64,000 nt of DNA from Mycobacterium barrassiae (GCF_025822765.1 NZ_JACKUK010000023.1:203367-267366), one strand, 5' to 3'; positions 27,458-38,523 are shown, counted from the first letter of the stretch. Made by a program: numbers and translations. Notes: a model not told the origin generated them from the letters alone.

Positions 27458-30163
27458 CTAGGTTCTCTGCTTCTCGACGAGTTCGTACGTCTCGATGACG
27501 TCGCCTTCCTTGATGTCGGAGTACGTCAGCGTCAGACCGCATTCGTACCCGTCGCGCACCTCGGTGACGTCGTCCTTCTCGCGACGCAGCGACGACACAG
27601 TCAGGTTCTCCGCGACGACGACGCTGTCACGAAGCAGACGCGCCTTCGAGTTACGCCGGATGACACCGGAGGTGACGAGGCAGCCGGCGATGTTGCCGAC
27701 CTTCGACGACCGGAAGATGGCGCGGATCTCGGCGCGGCCGAGCTCCTTCTCCTCGTAGACCGGCTTGAGCATGCCCTTCAGCGCGCTCTCGATCTCGTCG
27801 ATCGCCTGGTAGATCACCGAGTAGTACCGGATCTCCACACCCTCGCGGTTGGCCAGCTCGGTGGCCTTGCCCTCGGCGCGGACGTTGAACCCGATGATGA
27901 TCGCGTCCGAGGCCGACGCCAGGTTGACGTTGGTCTCGGTGACGCCGCCGACGCCGCGGTCGATGACCCGCAACTCGACCTCGTCGTCGATCTGGATGCC
28001 CAGCAGGGCCTCCTCGAGCGCTTCGACCGTGCCAGCGTTGTCGCCCTTGAGGATCAGGTTCAGCTGGCTGGTTTCCTTCAGCGCCGAATCCAGGTCCTCG
28101 AGGCTGATCCGCTTGCGAGTCCGCGCGGCCATGGCGTTGCGCTTGCGCGCACTGCGCCGGTCGGCGATCTGGCGGGCGATGCGGTCCTCGTCGACAACCA
28201 GGAAGTTGTCACCGGCGCCCGGCACCGACGTGAAACCGATGACCTGCACGGGCCGCGACGGCAACGCCTCCTCGACGTCGTCGCCGTGCTCGTCGACCAT
28301 GCGGCGCACACGCCCGTAGGCGTCGCCCGCCACCACCGAGTCGCCGACCCGCAGCGTGCCGCGCTGGATGAGCACGGTGGCCACGGGACCGCGACCGCGG
28401 TCCAGGTGCGCCTCGATCGCGACGCCCTGGGCCTCCATGTCGGGGTTGGCCCGCAGGTCGAGCGCGGCGTCGGCGGTCAGCACGACAGCCTCGAGCAGCG
28501 CCTGGATGTTCGTGCCCTGCTTCGCCGAGATGTCGACGAACATCGTGTCGCCGCCGAATTCCTCTGGCACCAAACCGTATTCGGTCAACTGGCCACGGAT
28601 CTTGGCAGGGTCAGCGCCTTCCTTGTCGATCTTGTTGACCGCGACCACGATCGGCACATCGGCGGCCTGCGCGTGGTTGATGGCCTCCACCGTCTGCGGC
28701 ATGACGCCGTCGTCGGCGGCGACCACCAGGATCGCGATGTCGGTGGCCTTCGCGCCACGGGCACGCATCGCGGTGAACGCTTCGTGGCCCGGGGTGTCGA
28801 TGAAGGTGATCGGCCGCGGCGTGCCGTCGAGGTCGACCTCGACCTGGTAGGCGCCGATGTGCTGGGTGATGCCGCCTGCCTCGCCCTCGCGGACGGTGGC
28901 GTTGCGGATCGTGTCCAGCAGTCGGGTCTTGCCGTGGTCGACATGACCCATGACGGTGACCACCGGCGGACGAACCTCGAGGTCCTCCTCGCCGCCCTCG
29001 TCCTCGCCGTAGGTGAGGTCGAAGGACTCGAGCAGCTCGCGGTCCTCGTCCTCGGGCGAGACGACCTGCACGACGTAGTTCATCTCGCTGCCGAGCAGTT
29101 CGAGCGTCTCGTCGCCGACGGACTGCGTCGCCGTGACCATCTCGCCGAGGTTGAACAGCGCCTGCACCAACGAAGCCGGGTTGGCGTCGATCTTCTCGGC
29201 GAAGTCGCTCAGCGAGGCACCGCGGGCCAGGCGAATGGTCTCACCGTTGCCGTGCGGGAGCCGGACACCACCGACGACCGGCGCCTGCATGTTCTCGTAT
29301 TCGGCGCGTTTCGCCCTCTTCGACTTACGGCCACGCTTGGGCGCGCCACCGGGACGACCGAAGGCACCCGCCGCGCCCCCGCGCTGGCCGGGACGACCGC
29401 CACCTCCGGGACGACCGCGATAGCCGCCGCCACCGGCGGGCGCGCCGCCACCACCGCCGGCGCCACCGCCGCGGTAGTTACCGCCACCGCCGCCGGGACC
29501 GCCCGCACGACCACCACCGCCGCCGCCGGGTCCACGGCCACCGGGACCCGGACGCGGTCCACCGGGCCGACCGCCGGCAGGGACGCCCGGACGGGGCCCG
29601 GCCGGACGCGGAGGCATGTTGCCCGGCGACATGCCGGGCCGCGGAGCTCCTGGCCGCGGCGCGCCGGGACGGGGCGCCTGCGGACGCGGAATCGGCCGGT
29701 CAACCGGCTGCTGCGACGAGAAAGGATTGTTGCCGACGCGCGGGGCACGCGCGGCGGGCTTGGGCGCACCGGGCGCACCGGGTGCCGGGCCGGGCCGGGG
29801 CCCTGGTGTCGGACCTGGCTGCGCCGGGGGTGCAGCCGGAGGCGCGGTTGGTGCCGCGGCGGCTGCCGGAGGCGGCGCGGGTGCCGCCGGTTCCGCTGGC
29901 GGCGCGGGCTTGGGTGCGGCCGGCTTCGCGGCCGGTTTGGCCGGCGCGGCGGCGGCAGCGCCGTTTCCGTCTGTCTTGGCCGCCTTCTCCGCGGCCGGCT
30001 TGCCACCGCCGAACGACTCACGCAACCGGCGGGCGACGGGGGCCTCCACAGTGGAGGACGCGGATTTGACGAATTCGCCCTGATCGCTCAGGCGGGCGAG
30101 TACTTCCTTACTTGTGACACCGAGTTCCTTGGCCAACTCGTGTACACGGGCCTTACCTGCCAC
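27458..30163 (-). CDS. infB: Translation initiation factor IF-2
   Basis: IF-2 brings initiator fMet-tRNA to the ribosome and drives subunit joining. The 901-residue protein has an N-terminal IF2_N domain ([25 protein letters not shown]). A very Pro/Gly/Ala-rich linker of about 250 residues spans roughly 50-290. The GTPase domain follows with GHVDHGKT near residue 400, DTPGHEA and NKID, then beta-barrel domains. The GTG start is preceded by AGGAG. A 928-residue frame on the opposite strand is an antisense artefact of codon bias. Confidence 0.98.
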   Translation of the reverse strand: MAGKARVHELAKELGVTSKEVLARLSDQGEFVKSASSTVEAPVARRLRESFGGGKPAAEKAAKTDGNGAAAAAPAKPAAKPAAPKPAPPAEPAAPAPPPAAAAAPTAPPAAPPAQPGPTPGPRPGPAPGAPGAPKPAARAPRVGNNPFSSQQPVDRPIPRPQAPRPGAPRPGAPRPGMSPGNMPPRPAGPRPGVPAGGRPGGPRPGPGGRGPGGGGGGRAGGPGGGGGNYRGGGAGGGGGAPAGGGGYRGRPGGGGRPGQRGGAAGAFGRPGGAPKRGRKSKRAKRAEYENMQAPVVGGVRLPHGNGETIRLARGASLSDFAEKIDANPASLVQALFNLGEMVTATQSVGDETLELLGSEMNYVVQVVSPEDEDRELLESFDLTYGEDEGGEEDLEVRPPVVTVMGHVDHGKTRLLDTIRNATVREGEAGGITQHIGAYQVEVDLDGTPRPITFIDTPGHEAFTAMRARGAKATDIAILVVAADDGVMPQTVEAINHAQAADVPIVVAVNKIDKEGADPAKIRGQLTEYGLVPEEFGGDTMFVDISAKQGTNIQALLEAVVLTADAALDLRANPDMEAQGVAIEAHLDRGRGPVATVLIQRGTLRVGDSVVAGDAYGRVRRMVDEHGDDVEEALPSRPVQVIGFTSVPGAGDNFLVVDEDRIARQIADRRSARKRNAMAARTRKRISLEDLDSALKETSQLNLILKGDNAGTVEALEEALLGIQIDDEVELRVIDRGVGGVTETNVNLASASDAIIIGFNVRAEGKATELANREGVEIRYYSVIYQAIDEIESALKGMLKPVYEEKELGRAEIRAIFRSSKVGNIAGCLVTSGVIRRNSKARLLRDSVVVAENLTVSSLRREKDDVTEVRDGYECGLTLTYSDIKEGDVIETYELVEKQRT

Positions 30164-30230
30164 TACAACTCCTGTCTAGGAGGCCGCAGCGGTGGTGGGC
30201 GCCGCGCCTCGGGTTAGCTATGACACATGG

Positions 30231-30593
30231 TCATCGGGACTTCACGGTGTGCTCATGTTCTTCGCAACCTGTTCTGTTGCCGGGTGTCGGAGCCGCTCTG
30301 ACGTGCTCCATTACCGCGGTGGTATCTGGTTTACCGCTGATGCGCAGCGCTCGGACGAATGCTTGCCGCCGGATTGCTGCGTCTAGACACTGCGGATCGA
30401 GGTGCAACCAGGCACCCCGCCCCGGCAGCTTTCTCGCAGTGTCAACGGTCACGGCGCACTTGCCGTTCCCCTCATCCACCGCGACCACACGAAGCAGTTC
30501 GACGGCCAGCTCTCGCCTCCGACAGCCGATGCACGTCCGGACCGGTCCTTCTGGTCTTCTGTGCGGAGCAGCCGAAGTCTCGCGCTGGATCAC
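30231..30593 (-). CDS. ylxR: YlxR family RNA-binding protein
   Basis: The 120-residue protein has RTCIGCRRRELAVELLRVVAV and LPGRGAWLHLDPQCLDAAIRRQAFVRALR, the DUF448/YlxR signature. It lies between nusA and infB as in most bacteria. Its C-terminus is extended and charged. Members bind RNA or RNase P in some species, so the role here is inferred. The GTG start lies 5 nt from a TAGACT hexamer, a possible internal promoter for infB. Confidence 0.93.
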   Translation of the reverse strand: MIQRETSAAPHRRPEGPVRTCIGCRRRELAVELLRVVAVDEGNGKCAVTVDTARKLPGRGAWLHLDPQCLDAAIRRQAFVRALRISGKPDTTAVMEHVRAAPTPGNRTGCEEHEHTVKSR

Positions 30594-30670
30594 GGTTCAG
30601 TCTAGCCACACCTGGTCGTCACACCGAAATACCAGGGACTCGAACCGCCGCTGATCCGTCGCTGGTGGCC

Positions 30671-31672
30671 TCACCCAGCCGGTACTGCCTCCGCATCACT
30701 GCGGATATCGATGCGCCAGCCGGTCAGGCGCGCCGCCAGGCGGGCGTTCTGCCCTTCTTTGCCGATCGCCAGCGACAACTGGAAATCCGGCACCACGACA
30801 CGGGCGGCCCGCGCAGTCTCGTCGATGACGCTCACCGACACGACCTTGGCCGGCGACAGCGCGTTGGCCACGAACTTCGCCGGATCGGGATCGAAGTCGA
30901 TGATGTCGATCTTCTCTCCCGACAGCTCGCTCATCACGTTGCGCACCCGCTGGCCCATGGGTCCGATGCAGGCGCCCTTGGCGTTGAGTCCGGGGACGCG
31001 CGACGTCACCGCGATCTTCGAACGGTGGCCGGCCTCGCGCGCGACCGCGACGATCTCGACCGACCCCTCGGCGATCTCGGGCACCTCCAGCGAGAAAAGC
31101 TTGCGCACCAGGTTGGGATGCGTGCGCGACAGCGTGATCAACGGTTCGCGGGCCCCGCGCGTCACGCCGACGACGTAACAGCGCAGACGATCGCCGTGTT
31201 CGTAGCGCTCCCCCGGGACCTGCTCGGCGGCGGGGATGACGCCCTCGGATCCCTTGGTTTCGCTGCCCATCCGGACGACGACCAGGCCGCGGGCGTTGGC
31301 GCGGGCATCGCGCTGGATGACGCCGCCGACGATGTCACCCTCGCGGGCGGAGAACTCGCCGTAGTTCTTCTCGTTCTCGGCGTCGCGCAGCCGCTGCAGG
31401 ATCACCTGACGCGCGGTGGTCGCCGCGATGCGGCCGAAACCTTCTGGTGTGTCGTCCCATTCAGAGATGACGTTGCCGTCTTCGTCGGTTTCGCGTGCCA
31501 GCACCTGGACCACGCCGGTCTTGCGATCGATCTCGATGCGGGCGTCGGCCTGGTGGCCCTCGGTATGCCGATAGGCCGTCAGCAACGCCGACTTGATGGT
31601 TTCGACGACGACGTCGACCGAAATGCCCTTGTCGGCCTCGATGGCATGCAACGCCGCCATGTCAATGTTCAC
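30671..31672 (-). CDS. nusA: Transcription termination/antitermination factor NusA
   Basis: NusA binds RNA polymerase and modulates pausing, termination and rRNA antitermination. The 333-residue protein has the N-terminal domain ([38 protein letters not shown]). An S1 domain follows ([27 protein letters not shown]). Two KH domains follow ([19 protein letters not shown] and [24 protein letters not shown]). It lacks the C-terminal acidic repeats of E. coli NusA, as is normal for mycobacteria. Its GTG overlaps the rimP stop by 4 bp. Confidence 0.97.
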   Translation of the reverse strand: MNIDMAALHAIEADKGISVDVVVETIKSALLTAYRHTEGHQADARIEIDRKTGVVQVLARETDEDGNVISEWDDTPEGFGRIAATTARQVILQRLRDAENEKNYGEFSAREGDIVGGVIQRDARANARGLVVVRMGSETKGSEGVIPAAEQVPGERYEHGDRLRCYVVGVTRGAREPLITLSRTHPNLVRKLFSLEVPEIAEGSVEIVAVAREAGHRSKIAVTSRVPGLNAKGACIGPMGQRVRNVMSELSGEKIDIIDFDPDPAKFVANALSPAKVVSVSVIDETARAARVVVPDFQLSLAIGKEGQNARLAARLTGWRIDIRSDAEAVPAG

Positions 31673-32208
31673 CGCGGAGCCTCCTTCTCAGATAGACCGG
31701 CCAGCTCCAGTTCGCGCTGATTCGGAGGTGAGAACTCAACCTGTACAACCGCTTTGGCGATGCTGCTCATCGATATCTCGCGGACCGAGAGTGCGGCGCT
31801 GCGCGGATCGCGCACGACCAATCGCACAGTGCCGTCGCGGGTTTCCCCCAATCGGCCGGTCAGTTCGGCGCCGTCGGACAGCGTCAGGTCGACCTTGCGG
31901 CCGCGGGCCCGACGGAAATGCTTCTCAGTGGTCAGCGGCCGGTCCACGCCCGGCGAGGTGACCTCGAGGACGTAGGGGGTTGCGCTGCGGTCGACACGAT
32001 CCAGCAGTTCGGATGCCGACCGGGACAACGCGGCGGCCGCGTCCAGGTCCAGGCCCTGATCGCCGTCGGCCACCACGGTGATGCGAGGGGGGCGCGCGGC
32101 GGCGTCGATGACCACGTTCTCGATCTCGTAGCCTGCGCGCGCGAACTCACCGTCAAGTAGCTCGACCACCTGTTTCTGCGACGGCAATCCCGCTGAGCGC
32201 TCCGTCAC
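31669..32208 (-). CDS. rimP: Ribosome maturation factor RimP
   Basis: RimP supports 30S maturation. The 179-residue product has the N-terminal domain [45 protein letters not shown]. The conserved [30 protein letters not shown], and an SH3-like C-terminal domain, follow. The GTG at 32208 was chosen because GAGGAG lies 7-8 nt upstream and the longer frame upstream has no family likeness. It starts the nusA operon and is divergent from the lipoprotein gene. Confidence 0.94.
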   Translation of the reverse strand: MTERSAGLPSQKQVVELLDGEFARAGYEIENVVIDAAARPPRITVVADGDQGLDLDAAAALSRSASELLDRVDRSATPYVLEVTSPGVDRPLTTEKHFRRARGRKVDLTLSDGAELTGRLGETRDGTVRLVVRDPRSAALSVREISMSSIAKAVVQVEFSPPNQRELELAGLSEKEAPR

Positions 32209-32363
32209 GGCGAGCTCCTCATCTTGAGTTGTCTCCGACCACTGGTTCGGTGTGTCTTCGGCGCGAAACCGGAACAGACACTGGACCTGCGTATCAACGA
32301 TACGCCAGCGCCGGGGTGCTAAACGGCAAAAAGCGCGGTGGCGATGGGCACCCCCCACAATGG

Positions 32364-32369
32364 CAAGAT
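32364..32369 (+). promoter_or_regulatory. Candidate -10 of the Tat lipoprotein gene
   Basis: CAAGAT, a one-base departure from TANNNT, ends 7 nt before the GTG at 32377. This is weaker than the other leaderless candidates. Confidence 0.3.
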
Positions 32370-32376
32370 GTTGCAC

Positions 32377-32886
32377 GTGCCGAGCCCCCCGCTGACCCTC
32401 AGCAGGCGTCAACTCCTGGTCGGAGCAGCGGCATTGACACTGCTGGGAGCCTCGGTGTCGGCGTGTGGATCGTCGGAACCGCCGCCGGAAATCGCCGAGC
32501 TGGCGGCCCAACTGGACCGGGCCCGAGCCGACAGCCAACTCGCGACCGACGCGGCAGCCGCCGCGAAAGGGGCGACCGTCGAGGCGTTGACCACGGTGGC
32601 ATCAGAGCGGTCGGCACATGCGGAGGCCCTGTCCGACGAGCTGGTCAGGATGCGCGGGGCCGATGCGCCCACGAGCACCACACCCCCATCCACCGAGACG
32701 ACTGCCGAGCCCGCCAAGGCGCCGACCGTTCAGGACGTCATCGACGCGCTGCGCACCTCGGCCGATAGCGCGGCCAGCCTGGCCGCCAAGATGTCGGGGT
32801 ATCGCGCCGGGCTGCTCGGCTCGATCGCCGCGGCCTGCACCGCCGCCTACACCGTCGCGCTGACGCCTCCGGAGGAGCCGCAGTGA
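32377..32886 (+). CDS. Tat-type lipoprotein, Rv2843-like
   Basis: The 169-residue product has the twin-arginine motif [16 protein letters not shown] and a lipobox ending in SVSAC, so it should be exported folded and lipid-anchored. The mature part is rich in Ala, Ser, Thr and Pro, with a helical region of heptad-like charge ([28 protein letters not shown]). The start is uncertain among GTG 32377, ATG 32368 and GTG 32338. Its stop overlaps the next start (GTGA). Function is unknown. Confidence 0.8.
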   Translation: MPSPPLTLSRRQLLVGAAALTLLGASVSACGSSEPPPEIAELAAQLDRARADSQLATDAAAAAKGATVEALTTVASERSAHAEALSDELVRMRGADAPTSTTPPSTETTAEPAKAPTVQDVIDALRTSADSAASLAAKMSGYRAGLLGSIAAACTAAYTVALTPPEEPQ

Positions 32887-33440
32887 CCTCGCCCCAGCCG
32901 TCGCCAACAACTACTACGACGTCACCAACGACCACCTCCCCGACCACCTCCCCGACCACAACGACGTCGTCGCGCGCCGCCGAACCCACCAGCCCGACGC
33001 GACCGCAGAATCCCGCCGACGGCGCACTGTTCGACGCGATCGCCACCGCGCAGGCCGCGATCTACGGCTACGGGATCGTGTCGGCGCATTCGTCGCCCGA
33101 CATGAACTACCTGGTGTCGTCGTCCATGGCGCAGCACCGCAAGCGGCGCGAGGAAGCACTGGCGATGCTGGAGGCGCGGTCGGTGGAGGCGCCGCTGCCC
33201 GCGGCCGGCTATCAGTTGCCGATCGAGGTCGACAACCCCACCGACGCGGCGAATCTCGCGGTGCGCATGGAAGAGGACGCCGCCGTCGCGTGGCGCGCCG
33301 TCATCGAGCAGGCCACCGACGAACAGGAGCGCGCGTTCGGCGTCAGCGCGCTGACGGAGTGCGCGGTCACGGCGGCGGAGTGGAGCCGGGTGCTGGGCAC
33401 GAAGCCGATCACGGTCGCGTTCCCGGGCGGCAGCGAATAA
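32883..33440 (+). CDS. DUF4439 ferritin-like protein with Thr/Pro-rich head
   Basis: The 185-residue protein has an N-terminal tract of about 40 residues made almost only of Thr, Ser and Pro (repeated TTSPTT units). A four-helix ferritin-like DUF4439 domain follows (GALFDAIATAQAAIYGYGIVSAHSS, AQHRKRREEALAMLEARSV, RMEEDAAVAWRAVIEQATDEQERAFGVSAL). Metal-ligand Glu and His positions look plausible but are not proven. The GTG overlaps the lipoprotein stop by 4 bp, so the proteins probably work together at the cell envelope. Confidence 0.82.
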   Translation: MTSPQPSPTTTTTSPTTTSPTTSPTTTTSSRAAEPTSPTRPQNPADGALFDAIATAQAAIYGYGIVSAHSSPDMNYLVSSSMAQHRKRREEALAMLEARSVEAPLPAAGYQLPIEVDNPTDAANLAVRMEEDAAVAWRAVIEQATDEQERAFGVSALTECAVTAAEWSRVLGTKPITVAFPGGSE

Positions 33441-33448
33441 TCCCCTCA

Positions 33449-33506
33449 CGAGCAGACGCCAACTCCCCCTAAATCGCCCAACTTTGGGGGTTTTCGCGTC
33501 TGCTCG
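33449..33506. terminator. Convergent-junction hairpin between DUF4439 gene and proS
   Basis: CGAGCAGACGC (33449-33459) pairs with GCGTCTGCTCG (33496-33506), an 11-bp perfect stem. Inside it CCCCC and GGGGG can pair, followed by TTTT. It lies between two convergent genes and probably terminates both. It ends only 4 bp before the proS stop. Confidence 0.7.
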
Positions 33507-33509
33507 CGG

Positions 33510-35252
33510 TCAGGAAGTCAGGGCCGTCGCAATCTCGGCGGCCGCATCGCCCACGGGCACTTCCCGCGTTTCGCCGGTGAAGCGGTTGCGCAGCTCCACG
33601 ACGCCGTCGGCCCAACCGCGGCCGACCACGACGATCCACGGCACTCCGAGCAGCTCGGCGTCCTTGAACTTGACGCCGGGCGACGCCTGCCGGTCGTCGA
33701 GCAGCAGTTCGAGCCCGCGACGGTCGAGTTCGGCGGCCAACTCCTCGGCGCCGGCGCGGGCGGCGGCGTCCTTGTTGGCGATCACGACGTGCACGTCGAA
33801 CGGAGACACCGACGACGGCCAGCGTAGGCCCAGGTCGTCGTGATGCTGTTCGGCGATGACGGCGACCAGTCGCGACACCCCGATGCCGTACGAGCCCATC
33901 GTCAACCGGACCGGCTTGCCGTTCTCGCCGAGCACGTCGACTTCGAACGCGTCGGTGTACTTACGGCCCAGCTGGAAGATGTGCCCGATCTCGATGCCCC
34001 TGGCCGACACCAGCGGCCCTGCCCCGTCGGGTGACGGATCCCCGTCGCGCACCTCGGCGGCTTCGATGGTGCCGTCGGCGACGAAGTCACGCCCGGCGAC
34101 CAGGCCGACGACGTGCCTACCTGGTTCGTCAGCCCCGGTGATCCAGGAGGTGCCGTCGACCACCCTCGGGTCGACGAGATAGCGAACGCCGTTGGCCAGC
34201 AACGCTTTCGGGCCGATATAGCCCTTGACCAGAAACGGGTACTTCTTGAAGTCGTCTTCGTCGAGCAGGGCATACTCGGCGGGATCGACGGCTGCGCCCA
34301 GGCGCTTGTCGTCGACTTCGCGGTCGCCGGGCACGCCGACGGCGAGCAGTTCCCAGTCGCCGCCGGGCACGCGGGTCTTGAGCACGACGTTCTTCAGCGT
34401 GTCGGCGGCGGTCACCTCACGGTCGAGCGCGGCGTTGGCCCACTCGACCAGCGTGGCGATCGTCGGGGTGTCAGGTGTGTCGTACACCTTGGCCTCGGGC
34501 TGCCCCTCGATCGGCAGGGCCTCCGGCACCGCGGTGACGACGGCCTCGACGTTGGCGGCGTATCCCGATCCCAGGCAGCGCACGAAGGTGTCCTCGCCGA
34601 TCTCGCTTTCGGCCAGAAACTCCTCGGATGCGCTGCCGCCCATCGCTCCGGACACCGCCGACACGATCACGTACCTGACGCCCAGCGTGTCGAAGATCTG
34701 CTGATATGCGATCCGATGCGCCTGGTAGACGGTTTCCAGCCCGGCGTCGTCGACGTCGAACGAATACGAGTCCTTCATGACGAACTCGCGGCCCCGCAGG
34801 ATGCCTGCGCGCGGCCGCGCTTCGTCGCGGTACTTGGTCTGGATCTGGAACAGCAGCAACGGGAAATCCTTGTAGCTGCTGTACTCGCCCTTCACCGTCA
34901 AGGCGAAGAACTCCTCATGGGTGGGCCCGAGCATGTAGTCGTTGCGGCGACGGTCCTGAAGCCGGAAGACGCCGTCGCCGTACTCGGTCCAGCGGTTGGT
35001 GGTCTCGTAGGGCCCCCTGGGCAGCAGCGCCGGGAACAGGATCTCCTGTCCGCCAATGGCGTTCATCTCGCGGCGGACCACAGCCTCGATCTTGCGCAGC
35101 ACCCGCAGACCCAACGGCAGCCAGCTGTACAGCCCGGGCCCGATCGGACGGATGTAGCCGGCCCGGATCAGCAGCTTGTGGCTGGGAACTTCGGCGTCAG
35201 CCGGATCGTCGCGCAGAGTGCGCAGGAACAGCTCGGACATGCGGGTGATCAC
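33510..35252 (-). CDS. proS: Prolyl-tRNA synthetase
   Basis: This enzyme charges tRNA-Pro. The 580-residue protein is the bacterial type with class II motifs ([76 protein letters not shown]). An editing (INS) domain lies between motifs 2 and 3, and the C-terminal anticodon domain closes it. GTG 35252 gives [16 protein letters not shown], matching known orthologues. The longer frame upstream is noise. A TAAGGT hexamer 8 nt upstream suggests a short or absent leader. Confidence 0.98.
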   Translation of the reverse strand: MITRMSELFLRTLRDDPADAEVPSHKLLIRAGYIRPIGPGLYSWLPLGLRVLRKIEAVVRREMNAIGGQEILFPALLPRGPYETTNRWTEYGDGVFRLQDRRRNDYMLGPTHEEFFALTVKGEYSSYKDFPLLLFQIQTKYRDEARPRAGILRGREFVMKDSYSFDVDDAGLETVYQAHRIAYQQIFDTLGVRYVIVSAVSGAMGGSASEEFLAESEIGEDTFVRCLGSGYAANVEAVVTAVPEALPIEGQPEAKVYDTPDTPTIATLVEWANAALDREVTAADTLKNVVLKTRVPGGDWELLAVGVPGDREVDDKRLGAAVDPAEYALLDEDDFKKYPFLVKGYIGPKALLANGVRYLVDPRVVDGTSWITGADEPGRHVVGLVAGRDFVADGTIEAAEVRDGDPSPDGAGPLVSARGIEIGHIFQLGRKYTDAFEVDVLGENGKPVRLTMGSYGIGVSRLVAVIAEQHHDDLGLRWPSSVSPFDVHVVIANKDAAARAGAEELAAELDRRGLELLLDDRQASPGVKFKDAELLGVPWIVVVGRGWADGVVELRNRFTGETREVPVGDAAAEIATALTS

Positions 35253-35260
35253 AGCCGACA

Positions 35261-35266
35261 ACCTTA
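35261..35266 (-). promoter_or_regulatory. Candidate -10 of proS
   Basis: On the minus strand TAAGGT fits the TANNNT consensus and ends 8 nt before the GTG at 35252. Confidence 0.4.
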
Positions 35267-35290
35267 CTGACCGGCACTGGGTCGCCGAGC

Positions 35291-35338
35291 GCACGGTTGT
35301 TTGCGGGGCTTCTCGCGATTTACGTACAACAAGCGTGC
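35291..35338. terminator. Hairpin after the efpA paralogue, same motif as 11228-11273
   Basis: GCACGGTTGTT (35291-35301) pairs with AACAAGCGTGC (35328-35338) at 10 of 11 positions. The sequence AACAAGCGTG is identical to that of the ribF hairpin. It lies 12 bp after the stop of the upstream efflux gene and before proS. Confidence 0.5.
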
Positions 35339-35350
35339 AGTCGGCGGGGG

Positions 35351-36853
35351 CTACAGCTCGCCGGCCTCCACCGCCTCGCGGGTGTGCTGGGCCGTGGCGA
35401 TCTGGCGAGCGGAGAAGCCGATCCAGAACGCGGCGATGCCGACGATGACCGCGACGCCCGCGACCCACAGCAGCGAGTACGTGTAGCCGTAGCCCAGCGC
35501 GTCGAGTTGGGCGGGCGTCATGTCCTTGACCGGGCCGGTCGTGCCGCCGAGGTACAGCGTGCGCGAGGTCTGCACGGCCTGGATGACGACCAGCACCAGC
35601 GGGCCGCCGAGGTTCTGCACCATGAGCGTGATCGACGACACCGGACCGATCTCTCGGGGGCCGACCTCGGCGACGGCGCACAGCGGCAGGATCACCGCGA
35701 TCACCCCGATCCCGAAGCCGCCGACGACGATCGGCGCGAACAGGTTGGGGAAGTACGGAATGCTGCGAGTGAGCGTCGAGCCGTACAGCATGGCCGCGAG
35801 CACGAACGCCCCGCCGCCGATGATGAGCCAGCGCGGCGCGATATGCGGTGCGAGTTTGGCCGCCACCACGCTGCCGACGCCGAACGCGAGCGCGAACGGG
35901 ATGAAGCAGATGCCCGCCTTCAACGCCGAGTAGCCGAGCACGTCCTGCACCAGCAGCCCGATCATCACCGTCAGCGTCAGCATCACGCCGCCCGCGAGGA
36001 ACAGCGCGACGAAAGTCATCACCCGGTTGCGGTTGTCGAACACCGAGAACGGCACGATCGGGTGCTCTGCGGAGCGTTCCACCACCAGGAACGCGATGAA
36101 GAAAATCGCCGACGCGATGCCCGCGCCGATCACCCACGGATCGACCCATGCGCGCGGCGGGCCCTGGGTGAACACGAACACCGCCGACGAACAGCCCAGC
36201 GTGGCCAGCAGGGCGCCGGTCACGTCGAGCTTGAGCCGTTCGTGGTGCGTCTCGGCCAGCCGGAGCACCGCGATCGTGATGATCGCGATGCCGATCGGCA
36301 CATTGATCAGAAACGCAAGACGCCACGAGATGACGGTGAGCGCGCCGCCGAGGACCAGGCCCAGCACCGAACCGACGCCCTGCATGGCCGCCGACACCGC
36401 CAACGCGCGGTTACGGGCCTGCCCGACCGCGTACGTCGTCGCAATCAAAGCCAGGCCGGTCGGCGCGGCCACCGCGGCACCGGTGCCCTGCACGGCCCTC
36501 GCGACGATCAAAGTGATGCCGTCCGTGGCGAGCCCGCACACCAGCGACGCGATCGTGAACACGCCGACACCGGACAGGAACGCTCGCTTGTGGCCGATGG
36601 CATCGCCGATGCGCCCGCCGAGCAGCAACAGCCCGCCGAACGCCAGCACGTAGGCGGTGATCACCCAGCTCTTGGCGACGTCGGACAGATCCAGATCGGC
36701 CTGCATCCGCGGCAGCGCGACGATCACGATGGTGCCGTCGAGCGTCGACATGAGCTGCATGCCGGTGATCGCGACGATCGCGATGCCGAGCACCGACGAC
36801 GACAACGGTGTGGTGGCCCGGTCCGACCCTGAGGAACCGCCCACCGCAGACAT
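35351..36853 (-). CDS. EfpA-type MFS drug exporter, tandem paralogue
   Basis: The 500-residue protein has about 14 hydrophobic helices of the DHA2 drug/H+ antiporter type. Motif C-like [13 protein letters not shown] and motif [13 protein letters not shown] are present. It shares long blocks with the adjacent upstream gene ([37 protein letters not shown]-like, [10 protein letters not shown]). It lacks the N-terminal extension and is less like M. tuberculosis EfpA than its neighbour is. A hairpin separates the two. TAGGCT 8 nt upstream gives it its own candidate promoter. Confidence 0.9.
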   Translation of the reverse strand: MSAVGGSSGSDRATTPLSSSVLGIAIVAITGMQLMSTLDGTIVIVALPRMQADLDLSDVAKSWVITAYVLAFGGLLLLGGRIGDAIGHKRAFLSGVGVFTIASLVCGLATDGITLIVARAVQGTGAAVAAPTGLALIATTYAVGQARNRALAVSAAMQGVGSVLGLVLGGALTVISWRLAFLINVPIGIAIITIAVLRLAETHHERLKLDVTGALLATLGCSSAVFVFTQGPPRAWVDPWVIGAGIASAIFFIAFLVVERSAEHPIVPFSVFDNRNRVMTFVALFLAGGVMLTLTVMIGLLVQDVLGYSALKAGICFIPFALAFGVGSVVAAKLAPHIAPRWLIIGGGAFVLAAMLYGSTLTRSIPYFPNLFAPIVVGGFGIGVIAVILPLCAVAEVGPREIGPVSSITLMVQNLGGPLVLVVIQAVQTSRTLYLGGTTGPVKDMTPAQLDALGYGYTYSLLWVAGVAVIVGIAAFWIGFSARQIATAQHTREAVEAGEL

Positions 36854-36878
36854 GGCTTGCCAGCCTACCGAGCGTGGT

Positions 36879-36927
36879 GATTTCGGCGTGCGCAGTCACC
36901 CTGAGCGTGACTCAGCACGCCGAAATC
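36879..36927. terminator. Hairpin between the two efpA-type genes
   Basis: GATTTCGGCGTGC (36879-36891) pairs perfectly with GCACGCCGAAATC (36915-36927), and AGTCAC/GTGACT forms an inner stem. It lies 15 bp after the efpA stop and about 25 bp before the paralogue's start. It could uncouple expression of the two exporters. Confidence 0.65.
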
Positions 36928-36942
36928 GCAGGGGTTAGACGG

Positions 36943-38523
36943 TTAGAGCTCGCCCTGTTCGAACGCGTCCTTGACTTCCTGCGCGTGCGCCACCTGCGCG
37001 GCCGTGTAGCCGATGAACAGTGCGGCGAGGCCGACGATCACGGCGACCGCGGCCACCCACAGCAACCCGTAGGTGTAGCCCTGATCCAGGGCGTGCAACT
37101 GCGCGGCGTTCATGTCCTTGACGGGTCCGTTGGTGCCGCCCAGGTACAGCGTGCGCGACGTGATGACCGCCTGGATCACGGCCAGCACGACCGGCCCGCC
37201 GAGGTTCTGCAGCATCAACGCGATCGCAGACACCGGGCCGATCTGATCGAAACCCACGCCGGCGATCGCCGACACGGTCAACGGGACCACGATCATGCCG
37301 ATGCCGAAGCCGCCGACGGTGATCGGGAGGACCAGGTTCGGGAAGTACGGGATGTTGGCGTCCAGCGTGGAGCCGTAGATCATCGCGCCGAGCACCAGCA
37401 CACCGCCGGCGATCACGAGCACGCGCGGCGGGAACAGCGACACCAGTGCCGACGACACCCCGAGTCCGATGCCGAGCGCGATCACGAACGGGATGAAGCC
37501 GATGCCCGCGCGTAATGCGCTGTAGCCCATGATGTCCTGCACGTAGAGCCCGATCAGCACGGTCAGCGTGAACATGACGCCACCGGCGAGGAATACCGCG
37601 GCGAACGTCGCGACCCGGTTGCGGTCCTTGAACAGGTCCAGCGGCATCACGGGGTTCTCGGCTGTGCGTTGGACGTAGATGAACGCCAGCAGGAACGCGC
37701 CGGCGGCCAGGCCCGAACCGATCGTCACCGGCGAGATCCAGCCCTGTTCGGGTCCCATCGAGAAGGCGAACACCGCGGCGGTGCAGCCCAGCGTGGCGAG
37801 GATGGCGCCCGCAGCGTCCAACTTCAGCCGCTCGCGATGGGTTTCGCGCAGGGTCCTGCGGGCGAGGTGGATCATCAGCAGCCCGATCGGGACGTTGATC
37901 AGGAACGCCCAGCGCCAGGACACCTCGGTGAGCGCGCCACCGACGATCAGACCCATGACCGATCCGATACCCGTCATCGCTGCGAAGATCGCCGTCGCGG
38001 CGTTGCGCGCGGGCCCCTTCGGGAAGGTCGTGGCGATCAACGCCAATGCGGTCGGGGACGCGATCGCCGCGCCGACACCCTGCAGCAGCCGTGCCGTCAC
38101 CAGGGTCGCCTCGTTCCAGGCGAGACCGCACAGCACCGAGGCGATGGTGAAGAGTGCGACGCCGACGATGAAGGTGCGCTTGCGGCCGATGACGTCGCCG
38201 AGGCGACCGCCCAACAGCATCAGCCCGCCGAACGTCAGAACGTAGGCGGTGATGACCCAGCTGCGACCAGCGTCGGAGAGGCTCAGCTCGTCCTGAATCT
38301 TAGGAAGCGCGACGATGGCGACGGTGCTGTCCATGGTGGCGAGCAACTGCATACCGCCGATGGCAATGACTGCCGCGATGAACCTTCGCGACGGCAGCCA
38401 AGCCGGGTAGCTGCTGCTTCGCTCCCTCACCGGGTCGCCCACCTGCGCGGGAAACGACCGTTTTGCCCCGCCTTCGGCGTCGCGGAACATCGCTGCCCGC
38501 TCTGCGTCATTGAGAGCCGTCAT
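36943..38523 (-). CDS. efpA: Multidrug MFS exporter EfpA
   Basis: The 526-residue protein opens MTALNDAERAAMFRD and continues YPAWLPSRRFIAAVIAIGGMQLLATMDSTVAIVALPKIQ. This is the closest match here to M. tuberculosis EfpA (Rv2846c) as I recall it. About 14 helices are visible, with motif A GGRLGDVIGRKRTF. It probably exports lipids or cationic drugs. The start lies 8 nt from TAAGGT in a short AT-rich interval rich in palindromic words. It precedes a tandem copy and follows cysG. Confidence 0.95.
   Translation of the reverse strand: MTALNDAERAAMFRDAEGGAKRSFPAQVGDPVRERSSSYPAWLPSRRFIAAVIAIGGMQLLATMDSTVAIVALPKIQDELSLSDAGRSWVITAYVLTFGGLMLLGGRLGDVIGRKRTFIVGVALFTIASVLCGLAWNEATLVTARLLQGVGAAIASPTALALIATTFPKGPARNAATAIFAAMTGIGSVMGLIVGGALTEVSWRWAFLINVPIGLLMIHLARRTLRETHRERLKLDAAGAILATLGCTAAVFAFSMGPEQGWISPVTIGSGLAAGAFLLAFIYVQRTAENPVMPLDLFKDRNRVATFAAVFLAGGVMFTLTVLIGLYVQDIMGYSALRAGIGFIPFVIALGIGLGVSSALVSLFPPRVLVIAGGVLVLGAMIYGSTLDANIPYFPNLVLPITVGGFGIGMIVVPLTVSAIAGVGFDQIGPVSAIALMLQNLGGPVVLAVIQAVITSRTLYLGGTNGPVKDMNAAQLHALDQGYTYGLLWVAAVAVIVGLAALFIGYTAAQVAHAQEVKDAFEQGEL

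Noticed and set aside
33510-36326. 938-residue frame including proS and an N-terminal extension
   Set aside because: Only the part from 35252 matches prolyl-tRNA synthetase. The extension overlaps the efpA paralogue in another frame and is noise.
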